Program-made: the position numbers and the translations under genes
Shown: positions 30,901-37,995 of the stretch, piece after piece
Layout: each line of letters opens with the position of its first letter
Position numbering within the stretch: the first letter of the stretch is position 1
Origin: Balamuthia mandrillaris
Lineage: Eukaryota > Discosea > Longamoebia > Balamuthiidae
Assembly: GCA_031835245.1 (NCBI GenBank)
Contig: JAVKOQ010000439.1
Span: forward strand, 1-37,995
Direction of reading: 5' to 3'
Length of the DNA: 37,995 nucleotides
Notes under the pieces: model-generated
Told to the model about the DNA's origin: nothing
The model's database searches: none
What the model saw: only the letters and a program-made list of their open reading frames with translations

Positions 30901-31334
30901 TCTTCTTGTTCTTGTTCTTCTTCTTCTTCTTCTTCTTCTTCTTCTTCTTCTTCTTCTTCTTCTTCTAGAATCTAATCATACCAACCTACGCTAAACAATA
31001 TAGCGAGGATTGTCTGAAGATGAGCGACGATCCCGAGCAAATAGTGCTCTTCTTGGAGGGCCTCTCCCAAAGCATCGAGGGCAAAGTGATGGCCACCCTC
31101 TGCGCCTTTCTCCGCCGCTTCGCCCACCCCCAGCACCTCCCTCACACCAAAATGACGCTCAACAACATCGCCGTGGTGTTCGCCCCGCTCTTCCTGCGCT
31201 GCCCGCATGACAACATACGTCAGATCATGGAGAACACTCCGCTGGAAACCCGCTTCCTGCTCAACGCCCTTCAACACTTTCCTTCGTCCCCGTCCTCTGG
31301 AGAGGGTGGAGCCGAAGCGACGAATGCGAGTTAA
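24984..31334 (+). CDS. ArfGAP-PH-PH-PH-MyTH4-RhoGAP protein, 13 exons
   Basis: About 1431 aa. Exons: 24984-25089, 25311-25432, 25732-25826, 25942-26032, 26098-26217, 26364-28236, 28322-28749, 28842-28914, 29301-29472, 29605-29648, 29727-30256, 30370-30680, 31004-31334. All join in phase. ArfGAP zinc finger: C29-x2-C32-x16-C49-x2-C52, then SAVHHSLG; the usual HR is HH, so the arginine finger is missing. PH1 about 141-253, PH2 about 423-580 (LAGYLNVKTSYEGEWRERFL), PH3 about 677-820 (KEGYLFKLPGK, GWKKRYFKM, EWMTAIRG). MyTH4 about 916-1218 (FQLIQRYMGD, LRDEIYLQICKQTTNNP, CVLGWELLTVAV), split by a Ser-rich insert. RhoGAP about 1222-1425 (GTEGVFRVNG with Arg 1271, LLKAWLHELTPPLIGP, NNIAVVFAPLFLR). 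It likely links phosphoinositide membranes, Rho inactivation and cytoskeletal cargo binding. Several introns are filled with TTC/TTG repeats. Confidence 0.9.
25445..25682 (+). repeat. TTC-rich tract in intron 2 of the ArfGAP-RhoGAP gene
   Basis: TTC triplets with TTG, GTT and TTCAT interruptions fill most of the intron 25433-25731. Frames here (poly-Phe, poly-Leu, poly-Lys) are repeat products. Confidence 0.9.
28926..29252 (+). repeat. TTC/TTG/TCC compound tract in intron 8 of the ArfGAP-RhoGAP gene
   Basis: TTGTTC, then TTC, then a long (TCC)n run (about 29088-29180) that degenerates to CTCCTCC, all within the intron 28915-29300. It is purely pyrimidine-rich on the transcript. Confidence 0.9.
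30688..30967 (+). repeat. TTC/TTG tract in intron 12 of the ArfGAP-RhoGAP gene
   Basis: About 280 bp of TTC and TTG triplets within the intron 30681-31003, between two RhoGAP-coding exons. Confidence 0.9.
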
Positions 31335-31620
31335 CTTTTAGAACTTCTTTTTTTTTTTGTATTTATCAATATAGGATACCAGAAACGACCACATAGCAAG
31401 CAGAGAGGAGAGAGGAGAAAAGAGAGAAGAAGAGACGCGAGGAGCAGAGAGAAGCAGGGAGGCGGACAGAGACGCAAGAAGGAGAAGGAGAGCTGCGGCT
31501 CGTTAAGCGAACGGGTTACCGGCAGAACTCTCCCAAGCAACCGCTCCAACCAATGGAGAGCCCACAATATAGCGTCCCCTTCGTTCCACGAATGCATTTA
31601 TTTTATATTTTTCATTCATT

Positions 31621-31703
<83 letters not shown>

Positions 31704-31744
31704 TTGTTGTGAAACGAAAAGAGAAACAACAACAACGAGAAGAA
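31335..31744. other. spacer between the RhoGAP and C2 genes
   Basis: About 410 bp. It holds a T10 run after the RhoGAP stop, a purine-rich stretch (about 31385-31495) and the (ATTT)n tract listed separately directly before the C2-gene start. No gene is supported. Confidence 0.4.
31608..31705 (+). repeat. (ATTT)n microsatellite upstream of the C2 gene
   Basis: About 22 uninterrupted ATTT units (from about 31617) end 40 bp before the ATG at 31745, so it is promoter or 5' UTR. Confidence 0.95.
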
Positions 31745-31933
31745 ATGCAAGCTCCTGGCTACGGTGGTGGTGGCGGGGGCGGTTTTCCTGGGTGGGGTGC
31801 CCCTCCTTCGGGCGGTGCTGCCCCGAGCAGCTACCATGGCGGCGGCGGCGGCGGTAGCGGCAGCGGCAGCGGCGGGCAACCCTCCTGGATGATCACCGTC
31901 AAAGTGCACGGCGGTCGAAACTTGCCAAAGGTT

Positions 31934-31987
<54 letters not shown>

Positions 31988-32231
31988 TTGTTTCTTTCTT
32001 TAAAATCTGATTTTTCATTTCGTCAAACTAACCTTTAAAAAAATATATATATAGGCGGACACGTTTGGCAAGATCGACGCCTACGTTCGCTTGGGCTTTG
32101 ACAAGGCCTCTGGAGGGGTTCACTGGGACAAGACCTCGGTCAAGAAGAGCGACTTCAACCCCAACTGGAAGGAGACCCTCTGCTATGGGGAGGCCTATCG
32201 CACCGTTATCAACGTCCAAGTGTGGTTCGTT

Positions 32232-32266
<35 letters not shown>

Positions 32267-33789
32267 ATTTCGTCTTCTCCTCTTTCGCCTCGTTCTCTTT
32301 GAGGACGACGTTAACGAACAAATAATAAAAAAGGGATTCGGATTCAGTGGGAAAGGATGACATGGTGGCTACTGGCCTCATCCAGTTGAGCAACCAACAC
32401 TTGCCGGTCAAACACGTATGCTCCTCCTCCTTTTTCTCTGCTTCTCTCTTTCTCTCCTTCTCTCCTTCTCACGAAACTAATAAAACAGTTACAAGTGCCC
32501 TTGACGCTGGAAAAGGGCTTCAAGAAGAAGAAGGGTGGAGAGCCTTACATCATTGTTAGCATTGCTGCCATCTTGAGCTATACTTCTTTGAAGGTTCTCC
32601 TCTCTATGCTCTGCTCTGCTATGCTCATTCCATTCTCTCTCTTCTCTCTTCTCTCTTCTCTCTTCTCTCTCTGTCGATCGCCTCTTCTCTTCGTCATGTT
32701 TCGATACAAGCATGCTGACAACGCGCAATCACCATATAAAAAGGCTCGTCTCAGCAAAGTGGCTTCATTCTACTCGGATGACTCCAAGCAGATGCTTTAC
32801 TTCCCTGTCACTGCCTTCAACAATGCCACCGGAGTGGTTTGTGGTCTTCAGTACGAGAAAGACAAACGCGTATGTCTCCTGTGCTGCTCTGTTGCACTAT
32901 TTGTCGTTGCTTTCTCTGAGGACGAACTAACAGTGCAAAAAATAATACAGGTGGACATTCACTTGCTGGAGACCCACAACAACCAAGGCAAGTTCATCTC
33001 TATGGCCCTCGCTCCTCCGTTCAAGCATTACCGCATCCGCAGAAGGACCAGCGCCACCCCCTTCGTGGCGGCCAACTATCAGGTCTACGCCGAGACAAAG
33101 CTGGACGACATCAAGGCCTTCCACAACTTTGGAGCCATCTCCTTCCTCTGCTCCGACGTGGAGAACGTCAGCGACGTGCCAATGAGCGACGTCACGAGCA
33201 AGCATGGATGGAAGGGGTCGTTGAGCTACGACCAGGCCAAGAGAACGTTGAACAACGTGGAGTGCATTGACAGCTCTCAGACCATTTGGTTCAAGTCCGA
33301 TCACGCTGCTTTGGAGAATGATTGGGACAGTTCCAATGCCGACTTGGTTTGCTTTTCTCTCTCTCTCTCTCTCTCTCTTGTCTTTCTTCTCTATATTTCT
33401 TTCGTTGCTTACCCTCTTTCAAAATAACTAAAGGGTTATTGGACTTATGAAGACTCTCAGCGTAACGCTATCATCACCGACATAACCCATGCCAGCACGA
33501 AGAAAAGGACTTACACCTTCTATGGGCAGCCCAAAGTTGTCGGCAACTTGAAGCTTACCATGAAAGCCGCTGTTGATGGTTCGAACATTTTCTAATTCCC
33601 CACTTCCTTCTCTCTCTCTCTCTCACGTTCTGTTCGCTGCTTCTATGCTTCTCTCGTATATATTTTAACCAACAAACCAAAACAGATCTCCCCTATCCAG
33701 TGAGACACAACGAAGTGAACTTGGTGGTGAACAAGATGAAGAACACGGAAGTGGTGCCATTCTTGTCCCTCTTCCCTATCTACGGCTAA
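31745..33789 (+). CDS. C2-domain protein with unknown C-terminal beta-rich region, 8 exons
   Basis: About 448 aa. Exons: 31745-31930, 32055-32224, 32334-32415, 32489-32593, 32711-32869, 32951-33346, 33434-33578, 33686-33789. All are in phase. Residues 1-48 are a Gly/Pro/Ser-rich disordered lead. A C2 domain follows (about 49-185): WMITVKVHGGRNLPKADTFG, IDAYVRLGFD, SDFNPNW, and the Ca-loop pattern VWDSDSVGKDDMVATG. The Asp residues typical of calcium-dependent phospholipid binding are present. The rest (about 190-448) is not recognised. It looks beta-rich, with repeats of short strands (FPVTAFNNATGVVCGLQ, FHNFGAISFLCSDVENVSDV, RTYTFYGQPKVVGNLKLTMK), and ends VPFLSLFPIYG. The first six introns include CT microsatellites just after the donor. 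A copine was considered, but no vWA domain is visible. Confidence 0.85.
31938..31984 (+). repeat. (CT)n microsatellite in C2-gene intron 1
   Basis: About 22 CT units begin 8 bp after the donor. Shorter CT runs recur at 32237-32262 (intron 2) and 33357-33378 (intron 6). Confidence 0.9.
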
Positions 33790-34257
33790 ATACATAAACA
33801 ATTGCGCTCCTCCGCTTCACAGCACCTCTAGTCCCCACTGTTCTACTCTCGCCCTTGTTTTCTCTCTGCCCCTCTCCCCTCTGCTCTCTCTTTTCCGTTC
33901 TTCAATGAGCGAGCATGCGTTGTACCCTTCCAACAAAGATTGTAATTCACCGATCACGGTTTGCTTCTTCTCTCTTCCCTCTTTTCATTTCTCATGGTAA
34001 CGCACGGACGACGCGCAGCTCGCGCTGCATAAGTTGAAGAACACAGCGCCTCCCTTTCCCAAAACACAACCCCACACCTGATGGAGCAAGGAACGGTACA
34101 GGCTGGACGGGCAACTTCATCTAACTTGTGAGCCCGTCGACTCGTGTTCCGCCTGGTAAATGACCGATTATTAAAACACTATGGAACCCCAAAAAAATAA
34201 ATAAATAACTAAATAAACCGGGGGAGACTTTAGTTCTTGCGACGAAGCCATAGGCCC
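33790..34257. other. spacer between the C2 gene and the MYND/ankyrin gene
   Basis: Pyrimidine-rich to about 33990, then mixed sequence. No start-to-stop frame with protein character, no tRNA-like B box and no strong repeat are seen. Confidence 0.4.
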
Positions 34258-35259
34258 ATGGAATCCAGCAACGCCTCCGCCCCAGCCTCTTCTTCCGCTT
34301 CCGCTTCTCCGGTGGAGCTCTTTTGCCAGCACTGCCTCACCGAACCGGTGGGCGGGCGACCTCCTTGCGCCACCTGCTCCGCCGGCTACTACTGCAGCGA
34401 CGCCAGCCAAACCGCCGACCAACAGGACCACAGCGCCTTGCTCTGCTCCATGTGGACCGGGCCAGGGGACCGCGTCAACAACCCCTGGTACGCCCCCTGT
34501 TCTCCCTCGGAGCCTTCTTTGCTTTATCCCACCCCGCGGGACGAGGAGCTCTTCGAGGCAGCACGCAAAGGGGACGTCCTTGCTCTCAAGAAAAAATGTG
34601 AGCAGCAGCAGCCCGGTGCTCCTCTGTTGTTAAACGTGGCCAGGGAGAAATACGGAGAGACGGCGTTGCACTTGGCTGTGATGAGCGGCAACACCAAGGC
34701 TGTTCGTCTGTTGTTGGAGAATGGGGCCTTTGTCAATGCGGACGATTGGTACCAGAACAAGCCCCTCTACTATGCCTGCACCCACCCTGGCACGGACGAC
34801 GTGCTGGAGGACGAGGCCAAGAGGGGAGAGATGGTCCGAACGTTAGTCGAGGCAGGGGCGGACACCATGGCTCAGGGAGGCTTCTCTGGGATGCGCTCCT
34901 TCCAAGCGGCCAGAATGAAAGGCTACGACGACGCAGCGGACATCATCGAGGAGAGCCCCGCCCACGACCTGCGCCAGAGGGTGCGCAACCAGATCAACAC
35001 CAAGAGACCACAGCCAAGCGAGCTGGCGCCGCTGGTCAAGCAGATGGTGGATCTCCATTGGAGAGGGGGCACCGCCGACTGGTTCATCCGGGTAAACAGG
35101 GACAGGATGTCGCAGTGCTTCAACCCTCACCCGCAGCTTTTGAAGAGGTTCGATGGCACGGCTGCCTCTGTGGAAGCTATGTTCAGGGATTGTCAGGCTC
35201 GTCACAGGCTGTGGTGGAAAGCCATGGTTCAACTCTCTTCCTCCTCTTCTTCGTCGTGA
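34258..35259 (+). CDS. MYND-like zinc finger and ankyrin-repeat protein
   Basis: Single exon, 333 aa from ATG 34258. The upstream in-frame codons have no ATG. After an Ala/Ser lead, residues about 22-62 form a MYND-like finger: FCQHCLTEP, PPCATCSAGYYCSDASQ, DQQDHSALLC. The Cys normally found in the ECQ position is Ser (ASQ), so one zinc ligand is missing or shifted. Ankyrin repeats follow: DEELFEAARKGDVLALKKKC, YGETALHLAVMSGNTKAVRL, NKPLYYACTHPGTDD and EMVRTLVEAGADTMAQG. The C-terminal region (about 240-325) with LVKQMVDLHWRGGTADWFIR is not recognised. MYND-ankyrin proteins are usually protein-interaction adaptors. The substrate or partner is unknown. A Ser run ends the protein. Confidence 0.85.
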   Translation: MESSNASAPASSSASASPVELFCQHCLTEPVGGRPPCATCSAGYYCSDASQTADQQDHSALLCSMWTGPGDRVNNPWYAPCSPSEPSLLYPTPRDEELFEAARKGDVLALKKKCEQQQPGAPLLLNVAREKYGETALHLAVMSGNTKAVRLLLENGAFVNADDWYQNKPLYYACTHPGTDDVLEDEAKRGEMVRTLVEAGADTMAQGGFSGMRSFQAARMKGYDDAADIIEESPAHDLRQRVRNQINTKRPQPSELAPLVKQMVDLHWRGGTADWFIRVNRDRMSQCFNPHPQLLKRFDGTAASVEAMFRDCQARHRLWWKAMVQLSSSSSSS

Positions 35260-35517
35260 ATATCAGGATGACATCCACTATAGAATGATATCCACTATAG
35301 AAGCCTTCATTTTTTTTTTTTTGTTGTTTATTTTAAACTTTAAAGTTGAAAGAAAGGTTCAAAAGACAATACAAAAAGCAACAACAAAAAAAAAAAAACT
35401 TGAAAAAAAGAGGCTCTAAACAAAAAGGACGTCGTAGTAACTCTTTTTGTGTTTTCTTTCCTGTTTGTTCTGGGGAAGAGCATCGCTTTCACTTTGTAGA
35501 TCCAACGTCTTCTTCGT
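35260..35517. other. short spacer with a tandem ATCCACTATAGAA repeat
   Basis: Two direct copies of ATCCACTATAGAA lie at about 35272-35302 in the 3' flank of the ankyrin gene, followed by poly-T and poly-A runs. The rest is AT-rich with nothing recognised. Confidence 0.45.
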
Positions 35518-36487
35518 TCAGAAGAAGAAAGAGGAGGTGGAGGAGGCAGCAGAGGTCTCATCCTTGTAGTTCACCACATCGCTGCCACCCTCGTACGCGC
35601 TTCCGTCGTACGCCACGTCTCCACCATCGTAGTTCACGTCACCGCCATCGTAAGACACATCACCACCGTCGTAGGACACATCACCACCATCGTAAGACAC
35701 ATCACCGCCGTCGTAGGTCACGTCCCCGCCGTCGTAAGAGACATCACCGCCGTCGTAGGTCACGTCTCCTCCATCGTAGGACACATCACCTCCATCGTAG
35801 GTCACCTCGCTGTCATCATAGTCGCAGCCACCATCATACTCGATGTCTCCGCCATCGTAGGACACATCTCCTCCATCGTAGCTCACATCACCTCCGTCGT
35901 AAGACGCATCACCACCGTCGTAAGAGACGTCTCCTCCATCGTAGGACACATCACCTCCGTCGTAGGACACGTCACCACCGTCGTAAGACACATCACCGCC
36001 ATCATAAGAGACGTCTCCTCCATCGTAAGAGACATCACCGCCGTCGTAAGTCACGTCACCACCGTCGTAAGAGACATCACCACCATCATAAGACGTCACC
36101 GCCGTCGTAAGAGACATCTCCGCCATCGTAGGAGACATCACCTCCATCGTAAGAGACATCACCGCCGTCGTAGGTCACGTCACCACCATCGTAGGAGACA
36201 TCACCGCCATCGTAAGACACGTCGCTACCGTCGTAGGAGACGTCGCCGCCATCGTAGCTGACATCACCGCCGTCGTAAGACACATCACCGCCGTCGTAAG
36301 TCACATCACCGTCATAGGAGACATCGCCACCATCATAGCTCACATCTCCGCCATCGTAGGAGACGTCCCCGCCGTCGTAGGTCACGTCATCTCCATCATA
36401 GGTCACATCTCCGGAGCCATAGTTCACTCGTGCCAGGGAAGCAGAGGCCAACAAGGCCAGCAAGGCCACTGTCAACAGCACCTTCAT
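35518..36487 (-). pseudogene. heptapeptide-repeat secreted protein, copy 2 (frameshifted)
   Basis: Paralogue of 6595-7608 in opposite orientation. ATG 36487; signal peptide MKVLLTVALLALLASASLA; then the same GDV(S/T)YDG heptads, the same single-Cys break (GGDIEYDGGCDYDDSEV) and the same C-terminal tail ending in FFF. The frame changes once, at about 36090-36096, where two bases expected from the 21-bp unit (GA on the plus strand) are absent. The upstream frame then runs into a stop within a few codons, while the downstream frame carries the rest. This could be a true disabling deletion, a sequencing or assembly error in a repeat, or, less likely, a frameshift tolerated in translation. Preservation of the tail beyond the break argues that the event is recent or an artefact. 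Repeat number is lower than in copy 1. Confidence 0.8.
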
Positions 36488-36868
36488 CCTTTGTTTGTTG
36501 TTTGTTCTTTGTTGCTTGTTGTTTGTTGTTGTTGTTGTTTGTTGATGTTGGATTGGGGAAGGCAGAACTGTGGAGCTATTTATCCTTTGGGCCGATCCTT
36601 GAGGTAACGCCTGAAACCTCTGCCCATCCTGAAAGCGGACACCAAAGTCCGACACTTCTCCCCCACTTTCAAAGTGGAATCCACCGTGCCATTGGCAGAA
36701 ACTACCAATGGGAGGAACAGCCTTTGGCCCGCCATGATCCACTATGGCCCATAACATTGTTCGTTGGAAATCTCGTGGCCAAACTGGCCGAAAGTTGGTG
36801 TGTTTTCGGGATTTTTCCGACGGTGCGAAACCGAGCGTGCGGATCGGTCAGCGACGATTGTCCAACTG
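36488..36868 (-). promoter_or_regulatory. promoter of heptapeptide-repeat gene copy 2 (inverted duplicate)
   Basis: Reverse-complement match to 6188-6594. It has the same CCACTTTGAAAGTGG palindrome, TATA-like element (36584-36576), CAA-rich leader and GGCCAGTTTGGCCACGAG block. An open plus-strand frame from 36744 lies partly in this promoter and is not believed. Confidence 0.65.
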
Positions 36869-37141
36869 GCAGACGTGCGAACAAGAGGAAGATACAGCTG
36901 GGCAAAATGTGTCTCGCCTCGAAGTAGATTATGTTGGTAATGCTTTTTTGTTCGCAAGAAGAAGTCGCAAAGGGAAGAACGAAGGAGAGATGGAAGAAAT
37001 GGGGGCGGCAATGGAAGAGAGAAATGCAGATGAAAAACCTATTGGCTGGCAGACAAACAAAAAAAAAAAGCGTTTTCTGTGTGTGTTGATGTTTCGCGCG
37101 TTTTTTGTTTTGCCACTTGCTGAGTCTTTATTCCATAGCGA

Positions 37142-37995
37142 TCAGTAATCCATTGGTTCGCGTTTGACTTGTGGCTTCGTTTGTTTTTCATTCTCGTTTT
37201 GCTCTTCTTCTTCTTCTTCTTTTTCCCTTTTGATATTGACTCCATTTTGTGCAGCGTATGGTTGTTCTTCTTCCTCCTCCTCTTTTACTTTTACGTCGCC
37301 CCCATTTTCTTCGTTCTCTTGTTTGAGTTGCGCCGCGCTTTCTTCCTCTACTTCCTCACTTTCTTGTACTTCTTCTTCGCTTTCTTCCACATGTTCTTCT
37401 TCTTCTTCTCCTTCTTCTGCACTTTCTGCACTTTCTTCCTCTTCTTCGTGTCGTCTGCTTTGTTTCGCTCCGTTCGTTCCTCTTCTTCCCTCTTCTCTTT
37501 CTGCTTCATAATCTTTATCTTCTTCCTCTTCCGCTTCTCCAGCTTGTTTGCTGCGTAACCGTTTGCTTTGCCTGGTTGATGCTCTCTCTGGTGCAAGTCC
37601 TCGTTTTGTGGATGGTGAAGAAGAAGAGGAGGAGGTATTGTCTTTCTTGTACTCTCTATCATATTCTTTGAGCAACTTGTCCACTTCCGTGTCGTTGTAG
37701 GTGTAGTCCACTTTGTTTCTCAAGCGGGCGGACCTTCTTTGTCCCTCTTGAATGACGTTGCGAGGATCAATGCCACCTGTCGTTTGTGTCCGTAGACGTC
37801 TGTTCATCGCCCTTTCTTCTTTCTGTTGAATAATAGTGTTAATAAAAAGCAGCAACAAGAATCTTCAAGCAGGAAACAAAGGTCTAGAGAAAGAAAAACG
37901 AACCTTGCGTTGTGCTACGAGAGGGGGAATAATATCCTCCAGCAACATTTCAGCAAGAGCACGGTCTTTGTTATCGTCAGCCTCTGACAGCGTCA
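37142..37995 (-). CDS. C-terminal part of an acidic, probably nuclear protein (partial)
   Basis: Two exons of a gene that continues past the right edge: 37995-37904 and 37822-37142, joined in phase (donor GTTCGT, acceptor CAACAG). The first ends ...LEDIIPPLVAQRK. The second begins KEERAMNRRLRTQTTGGIDP and contains GQRRSARLRNKVDYTYND, a basic R-S-x-R pattern also seen in chromatin-remodelling proteins. A long Glu/Ser-rich acidic tail with Lys/Arg clusters (KRLRSK) follows, ending KREPMDY. The composition suggests a nuclear histone- or chromatin-associated protein, but that is inference; the domains that would decide lie outside the window. The stop is TGA. Confidence 0.7.

Noticed and set aside
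31745-33789. Copine identity for the C2 gene
   Set aside because: Copines have two C2 domains and a vWA domain. Only one C2 is visible, and the C-terminal part does not read as vWA.
34081-34150. Possible tRNA in the C2/ankyrin spacer
   Set aside because: A short CGGGC/GCCCG pairing exists, but there is no A box, no B box and no cloverleaf.
35346-36110. 254-aa plus-strand Arg/His frame
   Set aside because: It is antisense to heptapeptide-repeat copy 2 and has the same repeat-shadow pattern as its counterpart at copy 1.
36744-37148. 134-aa plus-strand frame near the right end
   Set aside because: Its first part lies in the duplicated promoter of repeat-gene copy 2. I see no domain or splice support.
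1-37995. Transposons or viral-type elements
   Set aside because: I saw no transposase, reverse transcriptase, integrase or terminal repeats. The only long duplicated sequence is the host repeat-gene pair.

Overview
This is nuclear DNA from a free-living eukaryotic microbe with a compact genome. Genes are 0.3-7 kb apart and mostly split by short GT-AG introns (about 55-350 bp). The code is standard, with one exception: a UGA read as selenocysteine in selD. The gene content (a plant-like PLS-type PPR protein, a bacterial-style hybrid histidine kinase, a MyTH4-RhoGAP protein, and Sec-containing SelD) best fits an amoebozoan of the Acanthamoeba/Balamuthia kind. That placement is inferred from gene content and has not been tested by any search.

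Layout, left to right: the Q/H-rich 3' end of an unknown gene (1-202, +); eIF2D, 10 exons (594-3344, +); selenophosphate synthetase with an in-frame UGA and a candidate SECIS hairpin in its 3' UTR (5364-3789, -); a small single-span membrane protein (5560-5886, +); a secreted protein of about 40 heptapeptide repeats (6595-7608, +); an unknown coiled-coil protein (8791-7800, -); a PLS-type PPR protein (9465-11045, +); the K63-deubiquitinase ZUP1/ZUFSP, 6 exons (13421-11053, -), tail to tail with the PPR gene; a giant hybrid histidine kinase with two kinase modules and three receivers, 7 exons (21162-13725, -); two weak overlapping small genes (about 21862-22296); a TVP38/TMEM64-type VTT membrane protein, 6 exons (24522-22502, -); an ArfGAP-PH-PH-PH-MyTH4-RhoGAP protein, 13 exons (24984-31334, +); a C2-domain protein, 8 exons (31745-33789, +); a MYND-like/ankyrin protein (34258-35259, +); a second, inverted and frameshifted copy of the heptapeptide-repeat gene with its promoter (36487-35518, -); and the acidic C-terminus of a probable nuclear protein running off the right edge (37995-37142, -).

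The genes do not form one pathway. They cover translation (eIF2D), selenium metabolism (SelD), organelle RNA (PPR), ubiquitin signalling (ZUP1), phosphorelay sensing (hybrid kinase) and membrane or cytoskeleton traffic (VTT, ArfGAP-RhoGAP and C2 proteins). Three things stand out. SelD is itself a selenoprotein and carries a plausible SECIS. One protein combines Arf-GAP, three PH, MyTH4 and Rho-GAP domains but has lost the Arf-GAP arginine finger. A pair of secreted 7-residue-repeat proteins lies as a 1.4-kb inverted duplication about 28 kb apart. Across the window, simple repeats inside introns are oriented so that the transcript is pyrimidine-rich, on whichever strand the gene lies.

Exon borders were worked out by hand from GT-AG sites, reading-frame phase and remembered family sequences. 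They have not been checked against RNA.
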